Assembly (NCBI RefSeq): GCF_003026495.1
Contig: NZ_PYMA01000001.1
Span: 620,001-684,000, forward strand
DNA: 64,000 nucleotides
Source: Photobacterium sanctipauli
Lineage (GTDB): Bacteria; Pseudomonadota; Gammaproteobacteria; Enterobacterales; Vibrionaceae
Direction: 5' to 3'
How positions within the stretch are numbered: the first letter of the stretch is position 1; the number at the start of each line of letters is the position of its first letter. A model generated the notes under the pieces. It worked only from the letters and a program-made list of their open reading frames with translations, was not told where the DNA came from and ran no database searches. The translations under genes were made by a program, and so were the position numbers. Shown piece after piece: positions 8,505-17,822 of the stretch.

Positions 8505-9419
8505 TTATTTTGCCGAATGCATTGCTGGCAGCCATGAAGCACCACGCACTCCACTACTATCTCCGTAGGCCGCTTTCACTATTTTGGTACAACAATGTTC
8601 AGAGAAAACATACCGCGACACTGCAACGGGAAGATCCCGGTAAATACTTTCTGCATTAGATAGCCCCCCACCAAGTACGATCACATGCGGATCGATGGTA
8701 TTAATCACCGAAGCCAAACTTCTAGCAAAAGCATCAATAAAATGGCGGTAATGCCCTAAGGCTTCACTATCACCCAGCTCCGCAGCAGCAATAATCTCAG
8801 CAGCAGTCAGGCTACACCCAAGACGGTTATTAAATCGCTCAGTAAAGCCCGTACCAGATATGAATTTCTCTACACAGTTACTTTTCCCACAATAGCAAGG
8901 CTGGCTAACACCATCTTCTGATGCATGATATCCAGGCAAAGTATTATGCCCCCACTCGCCTGCAATCGCATTAGGCCCAGATAACAACTGCTTGTTAACA
9001 ACCACTCCCCCACCGCACCCAGTGCCAATAATTACGCCAAAAACCGTCTTTTCCTCAGCCCCTGCTCCGTCCATTGCTTCAGATAGAGCAAAACAATCGG
9101 CATCATTAGCGATGAAAACCGCCTGATCTAAGGCTACCGCTAAGTCATGCTTCAAGTCGTGGCCGTTTAGCACTAAACAGTTGCAGTTTTTAATCTTCCC
9201 TGTCGTTGGATCAATAGCTCCCGGTAATCCGATACCAATCGAGAATGGTGCATTCACTGCCACTTTTATTTCCATAATAAAAGAAAGCAAATTATCCAAA
9301 AATTCGCCGTAGCTCGCTTTTAGTGTTGGGATACGCTTTTGGAAAATAACTTTGTTCATTTCATTTACCACGACTCCTTCTACTTTTGTACCACCGACAT
9401 CCAAGCCAAGTCTTAGCAT
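8505..9419 (-). CDS. ROK-family sugar kinase (zinc-motif type)
   Basis: A 304 aa cytoplasmic sugar kinase. The ATP-binding motif LGLDVGGTKVEG opens the protein, IGTGCGGGVVV is the second phosphate loop, and GEWGHNT followed by CYCGKSNCVEKFISG is the zinc-binding ROK signature (CxCGxxxCxE). Fructokinase/Mak or N-acetylhexosamine kinase NagK are the closest functional models; glucose is also possible. An upstream extension of the frame was discarded because GGAG sits 9 bases before ATG at 9419. It lies within the PTS operon and probably phosphorylates the non-phosphorylated monosaccharide released by GH1 or GH5 enzymes. Confidence 0.8.
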   Translation of the reverse strand: MLRLGLDVGGTKVEGVVVNEMNKVIFQKRIPTLKASYGEFLDNLLSFIMEIKVAVNAPFSIGIGLPGAIDPTTGKIKNCNCLVLNGHDLKHDLAVALDQAVFIANDADCFALSEAMDGAGAEEKTVFGVIIGTGCGGGVVVNKQLLSGPNAIAGEWGHNTLPGYHASEDGVSQPCYCGKSNCVEKFISGTGFTERFNNRLGCSLTAAEIIAAAELGDSEALGHYRHFIDAFARSLASVINTIDPHVIVLGGGLSNAESIYRDLPVAVSRYVFSEHCCTKIVKAAYGDSSGVRGASWLPAMHSAK

Positions 9420-9559
9420 ACTTACATCTCCAATCATGCTAACTACCCAAAGCAATACTAAACAACGTACTGGGCAATATAGATAAAACAAAAAAGGAGG
9501 GAGACCACCCCCTCCAACACCCCACTACCGCAAGGTACTCAGGAACGACATTATTTTTT

Positions 9560-9865
9560 CTAGGCCGTTTTACGATGCAGCTCAATGAGCTCGGCCACTA
9601 ACTCTTTAGCCAACATAGATGTCATGAGGTGATCTTGCGCATGAACCATGACTAACGTCATCTTGGTTTTTCCTTCACCCTCATCAGCTTCAATCAACTG
9701 TGTTTGTACCAAATGTGCTTTATTGGCAAATGCCTGCGCTTCTTTCATCAAGCCTTCGGCTTCAGCAAACTGGCCGTGCTTTGCGTGACGGAGTGCCTCA
9801 TAGCACAGGCTACGTGACTGGCCTGCATTGATAATGATGCCCATTACCTGCTCTTCTAAATCCAT
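9560..9865 (-). CDS. PTS lactose/cellobiose-type enzyme IIA
   Basis: A 101 aa cytoplasmic phosphocarrier, all-helical. MVHAQDHLMTS contains the HAQDH motif whose first His (H75) is the family phosphoacceptor and whose Asp binds the metal at the trimer axis. It accepts phosphate from HPr and passes it to IIB. ATG at 9865 follows GGAG with 6-base spacing; the longer frame would begin with TTG without a site. It is the third gene of the IIB-IIC-IIA-ROK unit. Confidence 0.9.
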   Translation of the reverse strand: MDLEEQVMGIIINAGQSRSLCYEALRHAKHGQFAEAEGLMKEAQAFANKAHLVQTQLIEADEGEGKTKMTLVMVHAQDHLMTSMLAKELVAELIELHRKTA

Positions 9866-9931
9866 TATTTTCTCCAAGGTATTGCTGCCCTGCCGCCATT
9901 CCGACAGGGCATATTTTCAAAATAAAGAGGG

Positions 9932-11260
9932 TTACGCGGTTACTGGTTCACCTTTTGGTGCCTCAGACTCGCTGTTGTTGGCAGCTTCTTGCTCTAGCAA
10001 CTGCTTTTCATATGCTTTGAGGAATGGCAAGTACATGATTGCAGCTGTCACCATACAGATTAAGCACATGATCACTGGGCTAAATGACCAGTTGGCTGCC
10101 CATGAAGCACCGATAGGGCCCGGTGTCGTCCATGGTGTCATCGAAACTACGCGAGCAACCAAGTTCAAATCGAGAGCAATGTACGCGAAGGTAGCGTTGA
10201 TCATTGGTACTAATACAAACGGTAGGAAAAACAGAGGGTTCATGATGATCGGCGCACCAAAAAGAATTGGTTCGTTGATATTGAACACACCTGGCACCAC
10301 ACCCATTTTACCGATAGTACGTAAGTGGATAGCCTTACTGCGCATCAGAAGAAATGCCAATGGTAACGTTGAGCCCACACCACCGATCAATAAGTAATGA
10401 TCCCAAAAGCCCTGAACATAAATGTGTGGAATAGCTTCGCCTGCAGCCATAGCCGCTTGGTTGACGGATAGGTTTGCCATCCAAAATGGGTTCATAATTC
10501 CGGTAACTATCAAAGCTCCGTGAATACCGGCAAACCAAAGGATTTGGCAAATCATGACCGAAAGTAATAAAGCAGGTAAGGAGTCTGAGGCCGCAACCAA
10601 TGGTTCAACCAAGGACATAATCGCTTGCGGGATAATCATGCCCGTTTGCGCTTCGATAAATAGGTTCAACGGATGTAATGTCAGGATAAGTACCATTACA
10701 GGAATAAGGATCTCGAAAGAGCGAGCAACACCTGTCGGTACCTGAGGAGGCAAACGTATCGTAATATTATTGCGTTTTAGGAAGGCATAAACTTCAGTTG
10801 CATAGATTGCGATAATCAACGCAGTAAAAATCCCTTGCCCTGAAAAGTATGCCGTTGAAATTTGGCCATTTTCTAATGGTGCGGCCACCAGCATAAATGA
10901 CATAAACGACAACATACCTGTCGTTAACGGGTCCAAATCATGGTGTCGAGCCAAGCTCGCGGCAATACCAACCGAGATGAACAGCGTCATAATGCCCATA
11001 CTGAAATTGAACGGCAGCATAAGCGTTTCACGATGCACCTCAGAGAAATTTAACCAAGCTTGGGCAAATCCCCAGGTTGTTTCTTGCGAGAAAGGTGGAA
11101 AGATAAAAACCAACATGAAAGAGCCGACAATCATGAATGGCAGTGCGGCAATAAATCCATCTCGAATGGAAGTCACATATTTCTGCTGACCAATTGCACC
11201 AGCCATAGGGGTGATTTTTTGCTCAATAACGCCGATGAGCTTGTTATATAGGGCACTCAT
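9932..11260 (-). CDS. PTS lactose/cellobiose-type enzyme IIC (first copy)
   Basis: A 442 aa inner-membrane permease with about ten hydrophobic segments. Family landmarks include the N-terminal QKYVTSIRDGFIAALPFMIVG, ILWFAGIHGALIVTGIMNPF and VFNINEPILFGAPIIMNP (the substrate/phosphorylation-linked NEP motif). It transports a beta-linked disaccharide coupled to its phosphorylation. A second IIC (11784-13067) with the same landmarks starts divergently, so two permeases may share one IIA and one IIB. Confidence 0.9.
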   Translation of the reverse strand: MSALYNKLIGVIEQKITPMAGAIGQQKYVTSIRDGFIAALPFMIVGSFMLVFIFPPFSQETTWGFAQAWLNFSEVHRETLMLPFNFSMGIMTLFISVGIAASLARHHDLDPLTTGMLSFMSFMLVAAPLENGQISTAYFSGQGIFTALIIAIYATEVYAFLKRNNITIRLPPQVPTGVARSFEILIPVMVLILTLHPLNLFIEAQTGMIIPQAIMSLVEPLVAASDSLPALLLSVMICQILWFAGIHGALIVTGIMNPFWMANLSVNQAAMAAGEAIPHIYVQGFWDHYLLIGGVGSTLPLAFLLMRSKAIHLRTIGKMGVVPGVFNINEPILFGAPIIMNPLFFLPFVLVPMINATFAYIALDLNLVARVVSMTPWTTPGPIGASWAANWSFSPVIMCLICMVTAAIMYLPFLKAYEKQLLEQEAANNSESEAPKGEPVTA

Positions 11261-11290
11261 TGCTTTTCCTTTTTATTATTGTGATATCCA

Positions 11291-11599
11291 TTAGCCATCA
11301 ATTAACGACAATGCAAAATCCAGTACCTTGTCACCCTTTTGCATGCCGTAATCCATCATATTGATTGGCTCAACCTTAATGCCATGGCTATCCGCTTTCT
11401 TTTGAAGATCTTGCTGCATGTATTTCACCTGTGGACCCAATAGCACTACCTGGTAATTCCCCACATGCTGGTCAAATTCAGCGGCACCAAAAGCCTTTAT
11501 TTCAGCTTCTAGACCTCGCTTATCCGCTTCTTCAACCATTTTCTTAACTAACAAACTAGTCGACATGCCTGCAGAGCAGCACAACATAATTTTTTTCAT
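11291..11599 (-). CDS. PTS lactose/cellobiose-type enzyme IIB
   Basis: A 102 aa cytoplasmic domain. MKKIMLCCSAGMSTSLL has the IIB phosphoacceptor cysteine (C8 by analogy to ChbB) in the P-loop-like CSAGMSTS. ATG at 11599 is preceded by GGAG; the longer frame runs into the regulatory region and is not credible. It is the first gene of the leftward operon and lies 56 bp from the palindromic operator. Confidence 0.9.
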   Translation of the reverse strand: MKKIMLCCSAGMSTSLLVKKMVEEADKRGLEAEIKAFGAAEFDQHVGNYQVVLLGPQVKYMQQDLQKKADSHGIKVEPINMMDYGMQKGDKVLDFALSLIDG

Positions 11600-11654
11600 C
11601 TCAGTTTCTCCATCGAGTGATTTCGGAATGAAATATACGCTCGCGGATATTTTT

Positions 11655-11670
11655 TGGAAACCGGTTTCCA
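11655..11670. promoter_or_regulatory. LacI-type operator between IIB and second IIC
   Basis: TGGAAACCGGTTTCCA is a perfect 16-bp palindrome with the central CCGG typical of LacI-family operators. It lies in the 184-bp divergent promoter and is repeated upstream of the porin gene. Confidence 0.8.
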
Positions 11671-11684
11671 TCAAGGTGATACTT

Positions 11685-11706
11685 ATTTGTGATAATGATC
11701 ACCAGA
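11685..11706. promoter_or_regulatory. Predicted CRP site
   Basis: TGTGATAATGATCACC matches the CRP half-sites TGTGA-N6-TCACA with one mismatch. It is placed 15 bp from the LacI-type operator, which fits catabolite control of a sugar locus. Confidence 0.65.
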
Positions 11707-11783
11707 ATTCATGTTTTGTTCTGGCAAAATGTGATCCGTTAAAGATTGATACCGGAAACTTTTCCAAAAGGTCAGGAAAAACT

Positions 11784-13067
11784 ATGAACATTCAACTGAT
11801 GAATGTCGCCACGAATGTAATTGAGCAACGCATTTCGCCTTTGGCAAATTGGCTAACCCGCAGTAAACACATCACCGCACTTAGAGATGGTTTTTCACTT
11901 GCCATGCCGTTTGTCATTGTCGGTAGCCTTTTAGTCCCAATGATTTTTCCACCATTTGCTGTCAATACAACCAGCAACTTTGGCCAAATCTACCTCATCA
12001 TAAAGCCATTATTGACACCAACCTTTGAACTAACGATTGGCCTGATAGCACTTATTGTTGCGTTCGGAACCAGTGCCAGTTTGGCGAAACAATATCAACT
12101 GCCTGAACGGTTATCTGGACTAACTGGTTGCCTCGCCTTCCTGCTATTCATAGGTTTTAACGGTAATGTGGGACCGAATATATTTCTTGGGGGGATGGGG
12201 ATTTTCACTGCGCTGATATCGAGTGCCTTTGCTATTGAAACTATTCGCTTTTTTTACAAAAAAGGGTGGTATATAAAGCTGCCTGAAGAAGTGCCAATCA
12301 TGACGAGAAATGGCTTCCAGCTTATCATTCCATTATTGGTCGTCTTACTTTCAATTAGTATCATCAATGCAAGCTTGCAATACCATACTGGACTCATTCT
12401 TCCAGAGTTAGTTGCCGCCGCCTTCAAACCGCTGATCATCGCATCTGATACCCTTACGGCAGTATTACTCTCACTGCTTATCTGCCACTTACTTTGGTTT
12501 ATAGGCATTCATGGCGCGCTCATTATCACAGGAATAATGAACCCATTCTGGATGACCTATCTCATTGAAAACCAACAAGCATTAGCAAGCGGTGCTGATG
12601 TGTTACCGCACATATATTTACAAGGCTTCTGGGACTTTTACCTGCTTATAGGCGGTATAGGCTCAACCCTTCCTCTTGTATTCATGGCAATAAAAAGCAA
12701 ATCTAAACAATTGAAATCAGTTGGTAAGGTTGGGCTAATACCTTCTTTATTCAACATTAATGAGCCACTATTATTTGGCTTTCCAATTATCATGAATCCC
12801 CTGTTCCTCATCCCATTCATTGCCGTTCCATTAATAAATGCCACGATAGCCTGGTACCTAACTGACATTGGGGTGCTCGACCGAGTAGTGGCCTTGTTAC
12901 CATGGTCAATGCCTTCCCCTCTCGGCGCAGCATGGGCTGGCAATGGTAGCTGGAGAAACCTCTGCATGTGCTTATTTGCTATTTTCAATTCTTGGATGTT
13001 ATACAGGCCATTCTTTAAAGTGCATGAAAATCAACTCCTAAGCCAAGAAGCGCTCCGCCAACGCTAA
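11784..13067 (+). CDS. PTS lactose/cellobiose-type enzyme IIC (second copy)
   Basis: A 427 aa polytopic permease parallel to the first IIC: ITALRDGFSLAMPFVIVG, LLWFIGIHGALIITGIMNPF and LFNINEPLLFGFPIIMNP are all present. ATG at 11784 follows AGGAAA; the longer frame covers the operator region and is rejected. It starts a rightward unit ending in a terminator, upstream of the porin. No IIA or IIB of its own is adjacent, so it must borrow those of the divergent operon or use others. Confidence 0.9.
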   Translation: MNIQLMNVATNVIEQRISPLANWLTRSKHITALRDGFSLAMPFVIVGSLLVPMIFPPFAVNTTSNFGQIYLIIKPLLTPTFELTIGLIALIVAFGTSASLAKQYQLPERLSGLTGCLAFLLFIGFNGNVGPNIFLGGMGIFTALISSAFAIETIRFFYKKGWYIKLPEEVPIMTRNGFQLIIPLLVVLLSISIINASLQYHTGLILPELVAAAFKPLIIASDTLTAVLLSLLICHLLWFIGIHGALIITGIMNPFWMTYLIENQQALASGADVLPHIYLQGFWDFYLLIGGIGSTLPLVFMAIKSKSKQLKSVGKVGLIPSLFNINEPLLFGFPIIMNPLFLIPFIAVPLINATIAWYLTDIGVLDRVVALLPWSMPSPLGAAWAGNGSWRNLCMCLFAIFNSWMLYRPFFKVHENQLLSQEALRQR

Positions 13068-13087
13068 ACGCCTATTTTCCGCTAAGT

Positions 13088-13114
13088 AAGCCGCCATAAC
13101 AGGCGGCTTTTTTA
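13088..13114 (+). terminator. Intrinsic terminator after second IIC
   Basis: GCCGCC-ATAACA-GGCGGC is followed by TTTTTTA directly downstream of the IIC stop. Confidence 0.85.
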
Positions 13115-13154
13115 TACCGATCAAAATCACAATATTCCTTTTTCAAACCCTGAA

Positions 13155-13175
13155 ATTTGTGACATCACTCATTAA
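13155..13175. promoter_or_regulatory. Weak CRP-like site upstream of porin
   Basis: TTTGTGACATCACTCATT has a good TGTGA half and a poor second half (TCATT) at 6-base spacing. It lies just upstream of the LacI-type operator, mirroring the arrangement at 11655-11706. Confidence 0.4.
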
Positions 13176-13195
13176 TTGGAAACCGGTTTCCAATT
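13174..13195. promoter_or_regulatory. LacI-type operator upstream of porin
   Basis: TTGGAAACCGGTTTCCAA sits within a 22-bp perfect palindrome about 75 bp before the porin start. The core is identical to the operator at 11655-11670, so both units of the locus should answer to one LacI-type repressor. Confidence 0.8.
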
Positions 13196-13270
13196 TGATC
13201 TATATTTTTCCGTTTTTTATCCGTAGATTCCACCCCCATAAAAATTACGCATAAAAAAGGATGAAACAAA

Positions 13271-14602
13271 ATGAAAGCAAGCAAGGCATTAACCCTCTCA
13301 GTCCTTACACTCGCCATTAGCAGTAGCTATGCAGTCGCTACAGAGTACGACTTCTCTATGAATGGCTACATTAAGGCAGGGATCATTGGTAACAGTGATG
13401 GTAACCGAGTCGACTCAGTCGGCTTAATGCCAGATGGTAAATGGCGCCTAGGTAACGAACAAAACACAAAAATTGAACTGTTGCCGACAATACAAATGAA
13501 AGCAGAAAACGGCACCATCGCTCGTATTCGAGCCAACATTACCCATGAAACAACCTGTACTGCAGATTGGAACTGTGAAGATGGCGACGGAAAAGATGTT
13601 CAGTTTCGTGAAGGCTATGCCGAGCTGACTAACCTTGATTTTGCACCTGATGTCACCTTCTGGGCAGGTAAGCGATACAGTAGTTCGAATTACAGTAGCC
13701 ATCAGTATGATTGGGAATTCATTCAATATAACGGAACTGGCGGCGGCTTTGATAACGTCGACTTAGGTTTCGCTCGCTTGGATGCTGGTATCTATGCCTT
13801 TACCCCAACCTCTGAAGGTAGCCAACCACCAGCTGATATCTCAGATCAAGGCTACCCAGAAGATTACTCAATCAAGCTTTGGCTTAAACAAATAGCTGAC
13901 ACCCCCATTGACTTACAAGTTGTTGCCCACCACATGAACAACAACGTCAATCGAGTCGGTGCTGCTGAAAGTGGTATTGGTCTAACAGGCGTATATACCC
14001 TCGGTAGCTTTTACGGTGTTGCCGACGGATTTAGCAAATTTGTATTCCAATACGGTGAAGGCTTGGCTGCAGGTGATTCTTTAGGCAAAAACGGTTGGGG
14101 CTGGGCCAACCTAGACGACACTCGATCATGGCGGGTTGCCCTTGATGGCGTGGCCTCAAAAGGAAACTGGGACTTTGCGACCTTCGCTTTTTATCAATCT
14201 GATGAAAACTACCGTTGGTGGTCCAGTGACAATAACGGATGGGAGCGCAGCAGCTGGGCAGCGGGTATCCGTCCGTACCACCAGATTACAAAAAACTTCG
14301 CCATGCAGTATGAACTTGGTTACGAATACCTCGATGATGAAAACTTCATGGGCCAAAACGGTAACGGCAAAGGTGGTCTAACCAAATTAACAATTGCACC
14401 AACACTTACCTTCGACACTGGCTACTGGAACCGCCCACAACTTCGTTTCTTCGCAACTTATGCAACGTGGGATGAAGGCGTATCTGATGCACTGGACGCC
14501 AATTACGACTGGGGCAGCAATGCGATTATGCCAGGTAATTACACAGCAAGTGGAAAAACCGACACCCTGAACTTTGGCATTCAGGCTGAAGTGTGGTTCT
14601 AA
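13271..14602 (+). CDS. LamB-like carbohydrate porin
   Basis: A 443 aa outer-membrane protein. A signal peptide (to about residue 23, AVA-TEYDF) precedes a beta-barrel sequence with alternating aromatic strands and a C-terminal strand ending in Phe (IQAEVWF). Features of the maltoporin family are visible in FSMNGYIKAGIIG, the paired Cys loop TTCTADWNCEDG and VTFWAGKRYSS. It probably admits oligosaccharides into the periplasm. A LacI-type operator lies upstream, and the GH5 gene is only 10 bp downstream with its ribosome binding site overlapping the porin stop, so the two are coupled. Confidence 0.88.
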   Translation: MKASKALTLSVLTLAISSSYAVATEYDFSMNGYIKAGIIGNSDGNRVDSVGLMPDGKWRLGNEQNTKIELLPTIQMKAENGTIARIRANITHETTCTADWNCEDGDGKDVQFREGYAELTNLDFAPDVTFWAGKRYSSSNYSSHQYDWEFIQYNGTGGGFDNVDLGFARLDAGIYAFTPTSEGSQPPADISDQGYPEDYSIKLWLKQIADTPIDLQVVAHHMNNNVNRVGAAESGIGLTGVYTLGSFYGVADGFSKFVFQYGEGLAAGDSLGKNGWGWANLDDTRSWRVALDGVASKGNWDFATFAFYQSDENYRWWSSDNNGWERSSWAAGIRPYHQITKNFAMQYELGYEYLDDENFMGQNGNGKGGLTKLTIAPTLTFDTGYWNRPQLRFFATYATWDEGVSDALDANYDWGSNAIMPGNYTASGKTDTLNFGIQAEVWF

Positions 14603-14612
14603 GGAGCGGAGC

Positions 14613-16805
14613 ATGAAAACGAATTTATCAAAAGCTGCCACTTTAATGGCATTGGCGTTAGGCACCAGTATGGTCAGCGCGGCTTCACCATCAGGCTTTG
14701 AACATTTCATTACCCGAGACGGCCACCAGTTGCTCGACGGCAGCCAACCATTTCGTTTTGCGGGAATCCATGCACCTGAACTGCATAGGATCGAGGACGA
14801 TGCTAAAGGGATCTGCCAAGAAGATCCTCGTGGATGGGGACAGTACTTCAAATGGCCAACCCATGAGGAGCAAGAAAACTGGATCAAGGCGATGGTGCGA
14901 ACCGGCCATAAGGCACAACGTGTCTATGTCTTGTCCATTGAACAAGAACACGACAAAGTTTGTGATCGTGAAACCCATATCCTCGCGCCCGAAACCAAAG
15001 GTGAGATGCCAAGGCTAAACGAAGAAGCAATGCGTGTTTATGACAACATGATTGCATTGGCAGACAAGCATGGCCTGCGTTTAATCCTACCTTTTATTGA
15101 CCATTGGTGGTGGTGGGGAGGCCGTGAGCAACTCGCAGCCTTCTATGACGAGGCTGCGGATGACTTCTACGATGTCAATAGCAAAACCTATGCGGCCTAC
15201 AAAGACATTATCCGCCAGGTTATCACGCGCACGAATACTGTGACGGGCAGGCCTTATTTCGAAGAAAAAGCCATCATGGCGTGGGAAACGGGAAATGAGC
15301 TGGAATATACCAATGCGCCTTTCCTGAAAGAAACAGCAGCGCTAATCAAACAGCTAGCTCCCCACCAGCTCGTCATGGATGGCACCTACAAAGCTGTGAA
15401 TGAGTTTGCCTTAGATGATCCGAATATCGATATCATCAGCAACCATTACTATACCAACGCCGGTAACAACCACCCGGATCAAGTACGTAAAGACTTAGCT
15501 GCTATCCAAGGCAAAAAAGTCTACTACGTTGGTGAATTTGGCCTTCGGGACCACACTGAATTGAACGATATCATGCAGGCGATCGTTCACACTGAAGTTG
15601 ACGGGGCGCAAGCAGCCGGTGGGTTTGTATGGGGCTTTCGCGGCCATCGCCATGATGGGGGCTTTTACTGGCACAAGGAATATACCGGCCACTATAGCTA
15701 CCACCTACCGGGCTTTCCGGTTGAAGGCGAAGCAAATCAAGAAATTGAAGTCGTTGATCTTGTTCGTCTTGCGGCAGCTCAAATGGATGGACAGGAAACA
15801 GTCCCAGCGCTGCCAGTACCTGAATCGCCAGTACTACGTGAAACAAGCTCTCCCTTTGCCATCAACTGGATGGGCGCTCCTGTAGGGCGATACTACGATG
15901 TTGAGCGTGCAACGAATATTAGCGGTCCATGGCAAACTGTTGGTGAGAACATTTCTGATGGGATTAACGAATGGGATCCAGCCACCATGGATCTGTTCAG
16001 CGACGATTATCACTCGCTTCAACTAGGAGAAACCTACTTCTATAGAGTCATTGCTAAAAATGAATCTGGAGAGTCTTCACCATCCAACGTCATTACTGTG
16101 AAACATTCGCAAGCTAACCAAGCCCCAGCAATCACCATGGACAAGCAATTGTCTACCACACTGGAGGCTGGTGTTTTACTAGAAGTCACAGTCAAAGATG
16201 ACGGTCTTCCAACTTCCGAAGTAACGACTCAATGGCAAAGCTCAGGCGAAAGTGGGGCTCGTTTCTGTCAACCAAATTCAGTCACCACCCGTGCCTACTT
16301 TGCTGAGCCAGGACAGTATCAACTGACATTAACTGCCGACGATGGTTTGCTGAAGTCCAGCAAAACCGTAACGGTGGATGTTGATGAAGCACAAGGCGCC
16401 GTTCCGGACGATTACTGCCATTACCAGTCGGAAACCCACGGCCTTGATCGAGGCGCCATCACCCGCATCGACGCCGAACAAGAGCAGCTATCCATTGATG
16501 AAGATGGCTTCCTCGGCCCATTTGCTCAGGAAGGAGACAGTGTCGCTTGGACAATTGAAGCACCATGGCAGGGTGACTTTACTCTCAATCTGCACTACAG
16601 CGGAAAGTGGGGCAACAAAATGAATTCAATCCAAATAAACGATGGCCATCCACAACAATTCGAGTTTATCGCAACCGACGATAAAGGCGGTGTGCTATCC
16701 GTCCCTGTGCGATTAGCCAAAGGGGACAACCAACTCATCTTTGGCAAATTCCCTGGTGATTGGGGCTATATGTTCGTCAAAGAAATCTCAATCTCGACCT
16801 TGTAA
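14613..16805 (+). CDS. Secreted GH5-type endo-glycosidase (mannanase/cellulase-like) with C-terminal modules
   Basis: A 730 aa exported protein. The signal peptide ends near VSA-ASPSG. The catalytic TIM barrel covers about residues 25-400: ETGNELEYT carries the acid/base Glu (about E229) and YYVGEFGL the nucleophile (about E308), with the substrate loop IDHWWWWGGR. A fibronectin-like segment (about 410-490), an Ig-like segment and a galactose-binding-like (CBM35/CBM6-type) domain (about 600-730) follow. Mannan is the better guess from the WETGNE and GEFG contexts, but cellulose or other beta-glucans are possible. AAGGAG at the porin stop fixes the start. Its products would enter by the porin and PTS. 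Confidence 0.8.
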   Translation: MKTNLSKAATLMALALGTSMVSAASPSGFEHFITRDGHQLLDGSQPFRFAGIHAPELHRIEDDAKGICQEDPRGWGQYFKWPTHEEQENWIKAMVRTGHKAQRVYVLSIEQEHDKVCDRETHILAPETKGEMPRLNEEAMRVYDNMIALADKHGLRLILPFIDHWWWWGGREQLAAFYDEAADDFYDVNSKTYAAYKDIIRQVITRTNTVTGRPYFEEKAIMAWETGNELEYTNAPFLKETAALIKQLAPHQLVMDGTYKAVNEFALDDPNIDIISNHYYTNAGNNHPDQVRKDLAAIQGKKVYYVGEFGLRDHTELNDIMQAIVHTEVDGAQAAGGFVWGFRGHRHDGGFYWHKEYTGHYSYHLPGFPVEGEANQEIEVVDLVRLAAAQMDGQETVPALPVPESPVLRETSSPFAINWMGAPVGRYYDVERATNISGPWQTVGENISDGINEWDPATMDLFSDDYHSLQLGETYFYRVIAKNESGESSPSNVITVKHSQANQAPAITMDKQLSTTLEAGVLLEVTVKDDGLPTSEVTTQWQSSGESGARFCQPNSVTTRAYFAEPGQYQLTLTADDGLLKSSKTVTVDVDEAQGAVPDDYCHYQSETHGLDRGAITRIDAEQEQLSIDEDGFLGPFAQEGDSVAWTIEAPWQGDFTLNLHYSGKWGNKMNSIQINDGHPQQFEFIATDDKGGVLSVPVRLAKGDNQLIFGKFPGDWGYMFVKEISISTL

Positions 16806-16880
16806 CCCAGTAGGCAGCGCACAATGGTGTGCTGCCTCTTCAACCGCAACACTATTTGCAAGACAACAGCAGGAATATCT

Positions 16881-17798
16881 ATGCGCACGCAACATTATCT
16901 GGTGCTAGACATTGGTGGGACCGCAGTGAAGTACGCGGTCATGGACGACTCGGCAGCTATCCTTCTAAAAGGCGCCTTTCCAAGCCCCAAAAGCCAATTA
17001 GACGATTTCTGGGCAGCCTTAGACCAAGTGGTAGAGCCTACTCGCCAAAAATTCAATATTACCGCGATTGCCATTAGCACATGCGGTGCTGTCGACTGTG
17101 AAACTGGTGTGATCCATGGTGCCAGCGCCTTACCTTACATCCATGGACCAAACTTCAAGCAGCTAATACAGGCACGATACCAGTTACCATCAGAATTAGA
17201 AAATGATGCCTGCTGTGCTGCCCTCGCCGAACTCTGGAAGGGGGCTGCACAGCAAACCCAAGACTGCTGTCTTGCCGTCATCGGTAGCGGCATTGGTGGT
17301 GCAATCGTACAAAACCGCTCTATTCATCATGGTCACCAAAGGCATGGCGGCGAATTCGGCTATATGATTGCCGGGCATGATCATGATCTCCCCCTTACTT
17401 TCAGCGACCTTGCCTCGACTCGAGGGCTAGTCGAGGCGGCAGCCAAAGCACTCAACGAGCCAGTAGAAACGCTAAATGGAAAAGTAGTATTCGAGCGAAA
17501 CGAGCAGGGAGAAAGCAGGCTAACGACAGTGATCGATAACTGGTATCGCATGCTCGCGATTGGCTTGTTCAATATCCAATACTGCATTGACCCGGAAAAG
17601 ATCATTCTCGGTGGGGCAATTAGCGCCCGCCCAGAGCTCCTCATCAAATTAAATCAGCATATTGACGAGCTGATGAGAAAAATGCCTTTCGCAAAAATTC
17701 GCCCCCAATTGGCTGTTTGCCAAGCAGGTAATGACGCGAACTTAATCGGCGCTCTTTATCACTACCTAAATCGTCAATCTCAACATCTTTCGTTTTAA
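16881..17798 (+). CDS. ROK-family kinase lacking the zinc motif (beta-glucoside kinase-like)
   Basis: A 305 aa kinase. LVLDIGGTAVKYAVMDD is the N-terminal phosphate motif and AVIGSGIGGAIVQN the second; RHGGEFGYM supplies the ROK His and Glu. Unlike the other ROK kinase in this locus it has no CxCGxxxCxE cluster, as in BglK-type beta-glucoside kinases, which phosphorylate cellobiose-like disaccharides at O6 of the non-reducing sugar. ATG at 16881 follows AGGA. Lying between a GH5 and a GH1 phospho-glycosidase, a disaccharide kinase fits well; a monosaccharide substrate cannot be excluded. Confidence 0.75.
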   Translation: MRTQHYLVLDIGGTAVKYAVMDDSAAILLKGAFPSPKSQLDDFWAALDQVVEPTRQKFNITAIAISTCGAVDCETGVIHGASALPYIHGPNFKQLIQARYQLPSELENDACCAALAELWKGAAQQTQDCCLAVIGSGIGGAIVQNRSIHHGHQRHGGEFGYMIAGHDHDLPLTFSDLASTRGLVEAAAKALNEPVETLNGKVVFERNEQGESRLTTVIDNWYRMLAIGLFNIQYCIDPEKIILGGAISARPELLIKLNQHIDELMRKMPFAKIRPQLAVCQAGNDANLIGALYHYLNRQSQHLSF

Positions 17799-17822
17799 CA
17801 CATGACCACACACGAGGTTCTA

